From assembly GCA_030063045.1 (NCBI GenBank), contig JAQSEB010000176.1, positions 248,001 to 312,000 of the forward strand: a stretch of DNA of 64,000 nucleotides, read 5' to 3'. Below the pieces are notes generated by a model that was not told the DNA's origin, searched no databases, and saw only the letters and a list, made by a program, of their open reading frames with translations. Origin of the DNA: Pratylenchus scribneri (taxonomy: Eukaryota; Nematoda; Chromadorea; Rhabditida; Pratylenchidae). Of this stretch, positions 1 to 10,427 are shown in pieces (positions within the stretch are counted from its first letter, which is position 1; each line of letters opens with the position of its first letter). The translations under genes and the position numbers were made by a program.

Positions 1-849
1 ATAGGCCATGGCCATAATATTGTGTAGATTTGCATCGATTTGCCGAGGGGATGAGATCGCGCATGATCACGGAGAGATCTCTTATATGGGCCTAATAAGG
101 GAATTCAGCTCTGTGCAGGTCGAGGGCTTGGAATGGTTATGGATGTATTGATTTAAAGGTGGAAATGGGGCATATGGATTGGGCCAAAAATGAATAGAAG
201 GTAAAAACAAGTGGCCCAACAGAATGTTTTTAAATGATTCCTTTAGATATTTCATTTAAAACAGTGTGTATTGTTTTTGCCCTCTTTTCCAATTCAAATT
301 CACTAATGAATTGCGGTGTAAATTAATCCTGAAATTCAGCTTTCCCACTAAAAAATTGGAATAACTCAGAGATTCTCTATCAGCCAGTTGAAAAAATCGG
401 CTTCTGGTAAAACAGCTCGAGAAATTTGACCCAAAAATTAATGACAAATATTTTACCAAATTTTACATCCAGCGGAATAAAAATTAGTCAAACCGGTTTA
501 CTCTTTATAAAATATTATATTAACTAGGGATGTTTGTCGAAATGTTGCAAATCGATTTTTGTTCGGTTTTCCTGTAATCAAAAATCAGGGATATAGCCAT
601 GAAAATAATAGAAAGGATTGGGAATGAATGGAAACGGATTGTGCCGAAAATGAATAGCAAGTACATAAACAAATGGTCTAGAATTGTATTCATTTATTAC
701 AATTAAAATAAATGAATAAAATTAGTTTAGAAATAGTCATTTTAAGGAAAGGATTTTTTAAGATATTTTCTTGAAAAAAGCTATGAACAGAAGACGAAAC
801 AGGGCTTGCTATACCGATGAAATCAATAATCGAGAATCCGCATTTTTAC
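1..849. other. Intergenic AT-rich sequence, no gene seen
   Basis: Short open frames occur on both strands, but none shows a family motif, a signal peptide or convincing splice sites. The stretch ends at the GGTACC-rich element. I see no recognisable feature here. Confidence 0.5.
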
Positions 850-1345
850 TAGGGTTCAGCGGTACCGGTACTTTGGACCAAAATCGGTATCGGTACTTGC
901 CGGTACCAGCCTACTCGGTATTCGGTACCGGTACTGGGTTTAGGGTCGGTACCCGGTACCGGTACTCGGCACCGGTCGGTACCGGTACTAGTCGGTACTG
1001 ACAGTACTGGAGAAAAAATGGTAAAAAATCATAAAAATTTTTAAAAAATCAATTTTTTTTTTCAAAAATCAAAAATTTTTAATACAGAGAAATAAAAAAT
1101 AGCTTCATAAAAGATTTAAATTTGACTGAAATTTTCATTTTAAAGAAAAAAAATAAAAAAAAATAAAAATTTGGCCAAAAGTGCCATTTTATGGGGTGCT
1201 TGTCAGTACCGACTAGTACCGAGTTGAAAAAACGGTACCGGTAGTACTGATGTCGGTACCGGTACTGGCAAAATCGGTACCGGTACTGGCCAAAGGCCGG
1301 TACTTCGGTACCAGTACCGACCGGTACTGCGGTACCGGAACCCTA
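850..1345. mobile_element. hAT-like non-autonomous element rich in GGTACCGGTAC
   Basis: The left end reads TAGGGTTC and the right end GAACCCTA, as a short terminal inverted repeat. Both arms (about 850-1005 and 1205-1345) are built from degenerate copies of GGTACCGGTAC. The AT-rich centre has no coding capacity. The ends match those of the elements at 7261, 12338 and 31424, which is why I place it in the same group. The flanking 8-mers agree at only about 5 of 8 positions, so the target duplication is decayed or the edges are slightly off. Confidence 0.6.
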
Positions 1346-1726
1346 ATCTTTTGCTAGGAACAATAAGAATACCAGTCGTCCGTTATTTCCGTTGTTCCAA
1401 TTCCAACAAACCGATTCTATATAGACGATTAAAAACAATGCAAAATACCATTTGGAAATGGATAGGAAAAATGGCATGAATAGCATGGAATTGGGGATCT
1501 AGATCGAGATTGCAATTTTTATTTTTTTAAAAGAACACCGGTATTTTGATATAGCTAGGAACGATTGGAATTTGGAATGATAAAAATATTCATTTCAAAA
1601 TATTTTGGTTTATTCTTGACTTCTAAGAAATTTTCAATTAATCCATGGGAGTTTTTTAACGATGTCAGAATTATTTCATGTAATTTTAATCCTCTATATT
1701 TTAACACAATGTTACTTTTACTACAG
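1346..1726 (+). promoter_or_regulatory. Upstream region of secreted-family copy A, ending in an acceptor next to the ATG
   Basis: The last bases before the ATG at 1727 are a pyrimidine-rich stretch ending TTACTACAG. Copies B, C, D and E also have a TTNCAG or TTACAG acceptor touching or nearly touching the start codon. In nematodes this is the usual appearance of a spliced-leader trans-splice site, although a 5'-UTR intron would look the same. No core promoter is evident. Confidence 0.45.
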
Positions 1727-4613
1727 ATGAATATTTTTATTAAATATTACATCATTTCAATTTTAATTTATGGTCTAAATTCCGCAAAGTTTCTCAAAAT
1801 TATAATTGAAAAAGAAGGATTGAAAAGTGAACCAAATATTTTTGAAGGCGAAAATGGTCAATTTCGGGTGAAATTGGCAAAAAAGTCGTATAATGATGAA
1901 TGGGAATATTTTTCGATGGGCAAAATAACTGATAAGGATAATAATTATGCAGAATTAAATGTGCCAAAAATGTGGGAAAAAGAACATGTTCTGGCTATAA
2001 AAGTGGAAATGGTCGGCAACGAATCGGTATTATCAATTAATAAATTTTTCTACATTACAATATTTATATGACAACGTCACAAATCAAAATTAGAGATCGG
2101 CGCGGTTCAATAACCGCACAGTATTTTTGCATTATTGCGATATTTTGTTGTACCCCTATTTTGCGGTATAATACGGCTCTATATTAGTGACACACATTTT
2201 TGGAAGGAAAAATACCCCATGCGATATATGCAGTAAGATTACAGTATACCGCAATGCGGTATACGTCACGACGAAATTAGTTATTTGTCATTTTGTAGAG
2301 CAATTTTGCCCAGCCATGCCATATATTTAATTAACATTTTCATTAGTTAGGCGTTTTTTGGGCTTAAAACTGTCTCAGGCTGGTCCATTTTTTGAGCTAA
2401 AATTTCATTCTTTTTTTTCAGATTTAGCATTGGCCTTTTATGAAATTTTTTTAGCAAATATATAATCATAAACAAAATTCTTTTTTTTTTCACCACAAAA
2501 TCTTAATTTTCTTGGCCGATGCACTTTAAAAATCTGACACAATGCTAAACCTTTTTTATTGTGCCTTAGTTGTTTTGAATAAATGCCTATTATATTTTTG
2601 AATAACTCTATTTGTTATATTCAATTCTAACATTCATAATATCTAAAAGGAATTAATTTTAAAATTGTTTTTTCATTTAATTAATTTTACCACAATATAT
2701 AAGCACCACAATTTTGAATGTAATATTTTTCGATATAATACGGCTCCGTCTCCGTATTAGTTTTCACTTCTTGAAAAAAAATATAGCATGGAGTAGAGTA
2801 GTATTGGGTCTTTAAAGAAAAAAAAACTACTTGGAGTATAGTATATCTTAAACCGCAGATCCATTTTGCCTTAAAATTGAATTTTTTAATTTTGCATTAA
2901 ACTTTGGTAAATTTTTATATCCCCAAATTACTCTATGTTATCCACAAATTGACCATAAGATTCCAAAAACATAAAATATAGTATTTTTCACCATTTTACA
3001 GTTAATTTTGAAAAATAAAATGAGAATCTTAAAAAAATCTCAAATTATACCTATTTGAATTATATAAGTACTGCTTTATCCTTTTTTTCCATTCTAGATC
3101 GCACCAATTCCATTCAATTTTTCTGGAAACGGTCAAAATTTGATAATCCATTTGAAGGAGGAAAATGGCAAAATTGTTGGCTATAGCGAAGGAGTTGGAT
3201 ATGGGATAATTAAAAAATACATTAAGAAAATCAAAGAGGAAAAGAGCTCATCATCGGTATTTTATTTTTTAGTCCTCAAAAAAAGATGGTGATACTATTT
3301 TATATGTTGTAGCCAATTTAGAAATTTAGCCGTTTCTGAAAAGAATTAATGGAGCTATTTCCTAAAAATTTAAAATATTCTCAGTCAGCGATTTTAAGCA
3401 TAACTCCATCTATTCTGAATAAATTTAAATAGTAATTTGATATTAAAATCATTAAATTGGTTCGGTCTTTGTTTGATGATTAATTTTAAACGAAATTATT
3501 TCGGATAAACTTGCTTTCTTTTAATATTTAAAAATAATGAAAAAATATCTTGAATTTTAGAAAAAAATCGGTACAAAAGCAAAAAAGGTATTCGACACAG
3601 AAATTGGACGAAATAATGATGAAGGAAGTTCGGCAGCGGCACAAATGCCTCAAACCCAACATTTTCAAGAGCATCACATTAACGCCCAACAGCATCTATC
3701 AAATTTAATTACAGCAGGTTTTAGAAATAGAGAGAAATTTTATTTTTAAAATTTAACCAGAGGGGCAACAAGACCTTAGATATTATGGACGGAAAGAATG
3801 GGAAGTTTAAAAATTTGTTTTCTATAGGAGAAAGCGCTATCGCGCTTTAAAAGTTCTCTAGCAGGGCTATGCAAATTAGAATCATTTTTCCGACATTTTT
3901 ACTAATTTAAACCACTTAAATTAAACTCGCGAATAACCGGCTTAAATAATTGAACTGGCTCAAATCCGAAAATAAATTTCGAATTTCTGCTTCTCGCCAT
4001 CGAAAAACACATTCGATCACTTTTTATTAATCTAAATCCTTTTTGCTTATTTGATCAAACCGTTTCGCACACCCATTTTAGCCCTTGCGCAGCATAAAGA
4101 TTTTTGCCAAATTTTTGCATCTATTTGTCGGATTTTTATATTTTGAAAATGAAAATTGCCTAACATGGACATTTTGAAATAAACTAAATAATTAAAAGGA
4201 TTTTATTAAAGAAGAAAAAGTTTAATAAATTTTATTTTGGCAATTTTTTAAATTTGAGTAAAAATATTTCAAATTTTACAGTACCTCAAACGAGAGAGGG
4301 GCAGGGTGTCCCTGCGATGAATTTTCGAGGGTAGTCTCCCCGTAACATTCCCTGTGAATCCGGATTCTCCGCTCTCCCCGCTCCCCGTTTTTTCATTCCC
4401 CACTTGCGGCTATTTAACCCTACTATTAATGTCTATGCCAAAAATATATTCTACATTTTTGGATAATGATACTATTTTAATTCTTATTTAAAGAATCGGC
4501 CAATGTTCAAAGCTCGAACATGGTGCATCAAACCCAACATTTTCAAGAGCATGCCATCCATATGCAACCTCCATCTGTTCAAGAAAAACATTCGAATTTA
4601 ATTCCAGCAGCAG
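1727..4613 (+). CDS. Secreted low-complexity family protein, copy A (5' exons)
   Basis: Exons 1727-2026, 3098-3256, 3561-3717 and 4494-4613 join in phase with GT/AG introns. Exon 1 begins with a signal peptide (MNIFIKYYIISILIYGLNSA) followed by the domain shared with copies B-E (GLKSEPNIFE, GQFRVKLAKKS, VKVEMVGNESV). Exon 2 holds the shared 'APIPFNFSGNGQ...LKEENGKIVGY' segment. Exons 3 and 4 are Q/H-rich (QTQHFQEH, NLIPAA). There are no cysteines in the mature part, so it is not a disulfide-rich protein. Exon 4 ends in phase 1, and the next phase-compatible acceptor is at 5054, in front of the forkhead block. The family's usual large exon is absent. I do not recognise the family; secretion is inferred from the signal peptide. 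Confidence 0.7.
2027..3097. other. Long intron 1 of copy A with mobile-element-like debris
   Basis: This intron is longer than those of its paralogues. It starts with a segment beginning TTAGAGATCGG, which looks like a terminal repeat, and carries the near-repeat TATAATACGGCTC at about 2165 and 2739. I could not find matching termini, so no element is delimited. Confidence 0.35.
4290..4425. mobile_element. Right-end fragment of a hAT-like simple-repeat element
   Basis: Within intron 3 of copy A lies a GC-rich patch (CTCTCCCCGCTCCCCG) that ends TTTAACCCTA, the terminus shared by the elements at 850, 7261, 12338 and 31424. I did not find a left end, so this is a fragment or a strongly decayed copy. 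Confidence 0.4.
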
Positions 4614-5054
4614 GTTTTTCAAAATAACGAAATTTTTTTAAAAAGATAAAAGAATCGCTTAACATTGATTTAATCTTTCTTAAATATTAATACTAATAAA
4701 AGATGTTAACTAGATAAAAAGGTATTTTTGATTATTTTTGATTCTTTTTGAAATACAAATTCTTTTTTTTTCTAATAATTTTTATACTCTTAATAGAACG
4801 AAAAAAATTCATTTCAGAAATTCATATTATTTATAAAAATAAATTATAATTAGAGTTAGGATAGTTAGATAAATAAAAATTGCAAAATAAATAACTAAAA
4901 TTGCTAAAAAGTGAAAATAGGTACAAAAAAGTAAAAATAAGTAAGTAAAGCAAATTTCAGCATCGAGATTTCGCCCTGATTTAAAAAAAGGGGAAGCATC
5001 AATATCAAAATCTATTTTATATTATATAATTAATATTTCCTTTTAATTTCGTAG

Positions 5055-5527
5055 TCATGACAAACAAAAAGGAAAGAGGTCGCCCGAAAATAAATATGGA
5101 CGATGTCGAATTGCCAGTGATGATCAGACCGCCAGGCGATGAAAATGAGGAAAAGCCGTCACTCACATACAAGGAACTGATTATTGAGGCCATTGGGAGT
5201 ACCCAAATTAAGCGACTGAAACTTCGTGAAATTTACAAGGTAAACCAAAGATAAAGAAGGAATTTGAATGAATTTTGGCTCATAAAAGGTGATCAAATAC
5301 CTGCATCCATATTTTAAACGTTTGGCGAATGAACAAGTATGGCAGAATTCGATTCGGGGTAATCTGAGTAGTTACGATTGTTTCAAAATCGGAGACGGTT
5401 AGTCAGTCCAAATCAAAGGAGGGATAGTATTTACATTTATTTATCTACATTTAAAGATCATTTCTGGACGGTTATGGATCCAAATCAGCAGAAGGAGAAG
5501 CAAGGTTCCACTCAAAAACATTCTTAG
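5055..5527 (+). CDS. AT-hook plus forkhead (winged-helix) DNA-binding protein, copy 1
   Basis: Exons 5055/5057-5239, 5289-5397 and 5457-5527 splice in phase. The N-terminus has a KKERGRPK AT-hook-like motif. The forkhead domain follows: 'KPSLTYKELIIEAI' (helix 1), 'KRLKLREIYKVIKYLHPYFK' (helix 2 region), 'WQNSIRGNLSSYDCF' (recognition helix) and 'HFWTVMDPN' (wing 1 strand). The canonical helix is WQNSIRHNLS, so Asn is kept and His is Gly. The protein stops soon after the wing. If it starts at the ATG at 5057 it has 120 residues. Alternatively the acceptor at 5054 joins it in phase to the secreted-family exons upstream (366 residues in total). The last residues, STQKHS, appear to derive from the family's QEKHS exon. 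Confidence 0.75.
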
Positions 5528-5595
5528 GAATAAATCAAATTTAATTTCTTTTCAAACGCAACATTCGAATTTAATTCCGCCAGCTCAAGTTTAAG
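5528..5595 (+). pseudogene. Relic of a Q/H-rich exon of the secreted family
   Basis: Directly after the forkhead stop codon, the sequence aligns with the end of the Q/H-rich exon at 10428-10577, with both encoding something like SNLISFQ-QHSNLIP. Here it is out of use behind the TAG. It marks the point where the forkhead block meets family sequence. Confidence 0.6.
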
Positions 5596-5739
5596 AAATC
5601 TTATATAGTAAACGAGCTGTGTTAGTCCGACAGTAAACAAAAAATATTACGAGTTAAATATTTACTTTTTTGGTGTTGTTTTATTAAATAAAATATCCAA
5701 AAAATAAATGATAAAGTTAAGAAATAAAGAAAAGGAATG

Positions 5740-6355
5740 GTAATAGTTCGGTTGGGGCCCCCTTTTTTGACAAAATAATTTTTTTTATTTTATTTTACCC
5801 TAAAAACATGTATTTAGGGGTTTTCGATGATGGAGAATTCGAATATGGCATTAGTTTTTCCTTAGCTGTACTGGCTGAACCGTTATCGGTTCACAAACCG
5901 GTTTGGGAAAAATTGAAGTTTGATATTTTGGGCCATATTATACATCAATCGACGCGCTTCGATGAGCTGATAACGAATCTATCATTTATTTCGCAAAAAA
6001 CCCAAAACCAAAAAAGGTGTGGCCATTTAAATTTTCATACGGTTTATAGATGACCAATGGACTAAAATGGCCATAACTTTTTTATTTTTGAGTTTTAAGC
6101 GAAATAAATGGCAAATTTGCAATCAGCTCATCAATACGCGTCGAATGATCTATAATATGACCTAAAATACTAAAATTCAATTTTTTCGAAACCGGTTTGT
6201 AAACCTATACTGGTTCAGTAAATTTAATTCGGTAAAAATAAATGCCATATTCGAATTCTCCATCATCGAAAACCCTTAAATACATGTTTTTAGGATAAAA
6301 TAAAATAAAAAAATTATTTTGTCAAAAAAGGGGGGCCCCAACCGAACTATTACCA
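5740..6355. repeat. Large foldback (palindromic) element with arms of about 290 bp
   Basis: The arms are near-perfect inverted copies. GGTAATAGTTCGGTTGGGGC at the left reappears inverted at the right end, and the internal segments with CATGTATTTAGGGGTTTTCG, CCGGTTTG and CATCAATCGACGCG also pair. It contains no transposase frame. The open frame at 5808-6053 lies wholly in the arm and has no support as a gene. Confidence 0.75.
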
Positions 6356-6659
6356 AAGGAATTTTTAATATAAAAATAAAAAAAAGAAATTTTCTTAGAA
6401 TAGAAATAAAAATTTTTAAAAATATTTAGTTAAAAAATTTTAATTATTATTAAATTAATAGCCGAGAATTATTAAAAAAATAATGTAAATATATACCAAA
6501 TTTTTTAAATAATTGTAAAATGTTATGGATTGATGGAGATAATTAATTAAATGAGATGAAAAATATCGAATTGAGTAAAAATTGATAATGTTGGATAAAT
6601 GGGAGCGGCCCGGAGCCGCGTAGCGGCGACGGGGCACTCCGTTAAACATTTAAATCATT

Positions 6660-7235
6660 GGAATAATGTAATAGTAAACCCGGGAATAGGTTAGAATAGT
6701 TTGAATCGAGAGATAAAGGCATTCATGAGTAAAAAAGATGATATTTAGTAATCGGGATTTGGTTTAAAAAGCCGATAATTAATAGAAAAATGAGTGAATT
6801 AGAACTGCCAGAAATGAGAAGGAAATCAATCTCAAAAATAGGAAGAAAGAATATGGTATGGCCATGATTGAGTTCATGAATGAAATATAAATGTAAGAGT
6901 ATAAAATGCTGGGATAATAGATAATGAAGGGTAAGATGCGAGGAAGGTACGAGAATCAAAGGTAATAAAGTCGGGTAAAAATCTCAAAAAAGAAAACTAA
7001 AAAGTAGGGAATAGTCGAGAATGAAGTATAAAAAGCCGGGAATAGATGAGAATGAAGCATAAAAGACCGGGAATGATCCAGAATAAAAGTTAGAAAGCCA
7101 GCCATCGTCGGGAATAAAAGGTAGAAAGTCAAGAATGGTCAAGTATAAAAGATAGAAAGCAGGAAATGGTCGAGAATAAAAGGTAGAAAGCCGGGAAAGA
7201 TCGAGAATGAATAGAAAACTGCCTTGATATATCGA
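6660..7235. repeat. Degenerate tandem repeats of about 33 bp
   Basis: Successive units resemble AGAATAAAAGGTAGAAAGCC followed by a GGGAATGGTCG-like piece, with substitutions and length changes. The clearest part runs from about 6965 to 7230, right up to the hAT-like element. A GC-rich blip at about 6600-6645 precedes it. Open frames through this stretch are by-products of the repeat. Confidence 0.5.
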
Positions 7236-7260
7236 AAGTGAATAGAAAAATATCTGGAAA

Positions 7261-8036
7261 TAGGGTTTGAAATCCCCGGGGACGGGGAAGGTATACGGGG
7301 AGAAGATGGTCCGCGCTCCGCGCGGGGGAGGACGGGGACGGGGGAGGCGTTCACCGCGGGTACGGGAATTTTGGGTCGCCACGGGGGAGGACGGGGAGGC
7401 CTTTTTTACAAAAAATTTTAAAAATCCAAAAAATTGAAAAAAATTTTTCCATGAAAAATTATAATTAATTTTTATTTTGAAAATTTTTTTGAATTTAATT
7501 TTCACATATGGAAAATTTATTTTAAAAATTAAAAATATCTGGAGAAAATTTTGAAAATTAATATTTGATTTCGAAAATTAACATTTTTATGCATTCCTAT
7601 CCAAAGTTGGCATGCTTGAACGAATAAAGCAGACCAATTATTAAACTATTGTAGAATAAATTTAAACCATAATTACACTTAATAAATCATAATTTAAAAA
7701 ACATAATATTGTTCAAATTAAATCACAAAAAATATATTTTTCTGGAAAGAATTGAAATATCAACCTACCATTCTTTTTGAAGGAACTAAGCTAACTAACC
7801 AATTCGACCAATTATAACAATCAATTTAATTATATTTTATTAGCCAAAATGTCAGGAATTAGGGGTGCATTTTCATGTTTTTTCCCCGGGGATGGGCCAC
7901 GGGGGCGGGGACGGGGATTTTGGATCGCCACGGGGGAGGACGGGGACGGGGATGATTCTCTCTGCGGGGACGGGGAAGGGGACGGGGAGCAAAAATCCGC
8001 GGGGACCACGGGGGCGGGGACGGGGTTCAAACCCTA
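7261..8036. mobile_element. hAT-like non-autonomous element rich in CGGGGACGGGG, perfect 8-bp target duplication
   Basis: The ends are TAGGGTTTGAA and TTCAAACCCTA. The element is flanked on both sides by TCTGGAAA (7253-7260 and 8037-8044), an exact 8-bp duplication typical of the hAT superfamily. Both arms consist of GGGGACGGGG-type repeats with the phrase 'GGGTCGCCACGGGGGAGGAC' near each end. The centre is AT-rich. It has no coding potential beyond repeat-driven frames. Confidence 0.85.
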
Positions 8037-8044
8037 TCTGGAAA

Positions 8045-8715
8045 TGTCGAGAAAATTGGGCAAGAATGATGGGAAAGTTGAAGAATGCATGAATACGATG
8101 ATGAATTATTGTCAGTGATGGAGGTTATTTACAGTAATTAATTATTTTTCTAATAGTATATAAATTTGCGGGAGGTGGGATGGGAATATTTGTTTTCCAT
8201 TTTTTCATTTTAAAGGAACTAAAATTGAGAATTTATAACTTTCCATCATTATAATATTAAAAAGTTTTTTCAAGCATTGGGATGCCGCGCAACTTCCAAA
8301 TTCCCAACGCTCGTAGTGATTTTATTGTAAATGATGAAACGGCATGGGTTCAAATTAAAATTTTTTGTAAATACTATGGGATGAAAATTATAATTACCAT
8401 ATGATGTTGGGTTAAACAGCAATAAATCTCTTGCCCAAAATCAAAAAATATTTTAATAATTTATTTGAAAGAACATTTAGAAAAACAAGTCAACAAAGCC
8501 TAATATAAAGTGAGATGGGACCAGGGTTGGGCCGTAGTGTTATATTTTGAGATTATAGACTGTTAATATTTGAAATATTATAAAATTTGTGTCTTTTTGG
8601 GGAACATATATATTTTGTAAAAGCATCAAAAAACTCATAGAATATAATTACAGTCAATTATTTTTAAAGTTTATATCAAAAATTAATAAATATTTCCTTT
8701 AATTTTAATGAGAAA
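8045..8715. other. AT-rich spacer before the second forkhead gene
   Basis: No gene is seen. The last 40 bases (around AATATTTCCTTTAATTTTAA) resemble the intron end in front of forkhead copy 1, which supports duplication of the block with its upstream flank. The acceptor AG of copy 1 is not preserved in the same form. Confidence 0.4.
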
Positions 8716-9454
8716 ATGAGTGAATATAGTCCAGATTCTTGGTGGTATTATTTTGATAGAATTGATGACGATAAAGCGATGGGTAAAAAGTGCCATAGGT
8801 TCATTGATCTAGGCCCAACGCCTCAATTTTTTAACAGTCCCATTGAATAATCGTATAAGTAGTAAACACTCAAACTTTAATGATCAACGAGAAAAAGGCA
8901 AAGAACCGAAAAATACAAAAAATGGATAGTTATTAAGATTATCCTTCAATCGAAAAATTCCAGAAATGATTCAAAATGCATCAATATTTTTCTGATCAAT
9001 TTTTATTTTTAAAATAAAACAGAGGAGGAACCAAAATCACTCAAGTTAAAGCAACTGATGATTCAGGCCATTAAGAATAGCCCAAATGGACAACTGATAG
9101 TCAGCGAAATTTACGAGGTAAACCAAGAAAAGATGGGAATTTGAATGAATTATACTTCACAAAAAGGCGATCAAAAAACAGCATCCATATTATCGAAATA
9201 AGGCGAATGAACAGGGATGGAATAAAAGGATTCAGGAATATCTGTATATTTACGATTGTTTTGTCAGATTGCCCGAAAAACAAAAGATTGCCTCTGGTGG
9301 CTTTAGTAAGTTAAAATTGGAGGCGGGAATATTAATTTACATTTTTTTGTCTATATTTAAAGGCCATTTGTGGAAGTATGATCCGGCGAAAGATTCAAAT
9401 CGAATTCCTTGGGCAAATATTGGTGGATATGCTTTTAAAATATTCAAATTTTGA
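8716..9454 (+). CDS. Forkhead-like protein, copy 2 (degenerate recognition helix)
   Basis: Exons 8716-8782, 9023-9117, 9167-9305 and 9363-9454 join in phase and end at TGA, giving about 130 residues. The order matches a forkhead fold: 'SLKLKQLMIQAIKNSPNGQL' (helix 1), 'SEIYEAIKKQHPYYR' (helix 2), 'NEQGWNKRIQEYLYIYDCF' (helix 3) and 'GHLWKYDPAK'-like wing residues (spliced as SHLWKYDP). Intron positions after SEIYE/K match copy 1. The DNA-contact signature WQNSIRHNLS has become WNKRIQEYLY, losing the Asn and His contacts, so sequence-specific DNA binding is doubtful. The start is the first ATG, and the novel N-terminus (SPDSWWYYFDRIDDD) is unmatched. Confidence 0.65.
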
Positions 9455-9734
9455 GATAGTTTAAGCTAAGCTAAATTCCATGGATTGAAAGTAACAAATC
9501 AATATCGATTTTTCATTCAATACTTACAGCCAGCTGCCCCCAAAATAAGCCCATTTCTCTTCTCTTCCTTTCCCCTTCTCCAAGAGCCATCGGCAAAAAA
9601 CACAAATGCGAAACACAAGTACAAACTTGGCTCGAAAGCAAACATTTCTTCTAAAATTATAACATCATTTTTGAGGGTGCTATGTCGATTCCTCAAAAGT
9701 ACAAATTGTGGACGATTCCTCAATAGTGCAAATG

Positions 9735-10030
9735 TGAGTGTTTTCGACCTATAATAAATCAGAAACCGGTTTTAGACACTACAAATCTTAAATCTTTTTG
9801 TAGATCCCATCGAGACGCATCGAATGGTATATAATTTGTCATGGTTTGGCCTAAAATTGAGTTTAAAACCAAAGACTGAAAAATGGTTTGAACGGTTTAA
9901 TACCCTATAATTTTGTCAAACCATCACAAATTATACCAATCGATGCGTCTCGATGAGATCTACAAAACGGTATAAGATTTGTAGAATCTAAAACCGGTTT
10001 CTGATTTATTATAAGTCGAAAATTTCCACA
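9735..10030. repeat. Foldback element of the CATCGAATGGTATATAATTTG family
   Basis: The inverted arms carry AATCAGAAACCGGTTTTAGA at the left and its complement at the right, plus GACGCATCGAATGGTATATA and CATGGTTTGG-type cores. The same core recurs at 19840, 20713, 22500, 35460 and 41700. There is no coding capacity. Confidence 0.75.
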
Positions 10031-10427
10031 TTTGCACTATTCAGATAACACCCACATTTGCATGGCCCTTTGCCTACTGAGGAATAGACCCCGTACGTTT
10101 TTTGAGTTCTCAGATTTTTTCCAATTTTTGATGGATTTTAAATTGTAATATTCCGGTTTCAGATTCTTATTTCAAGAATTCCAATGTTTAAGTTCCATTC
10201 TAATCCCTCAATCTAAATTCAATTTTCGATTCCTAGGCAAATCCGATTTTAAGAACGGGACTATAGAAAGTAAAAATGGTGGACTTATAAACAATACTAG
10301 AAAAATATTGATAAAATCTTTAATAATCATATTTTGTTATCTTATTCTAGTTGTCTAAAATACATTAGACATTTCAAAATTTATTCCATATTTTGGGTAC
10401 CGATATTATTTTAATTCTTATTTAAAG

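Noticed and set aside
771..1001. Open frame through GGTACC repeats
   Set aside because: The translation is repeat-driven (RYRY, GTGT) and lies across the element boundary.
7849..8118. Open frame over GGGGACGGGG repeats
   Set aside because: Gly/Asp runs follow from the repeat; it crosses the right end of the element.
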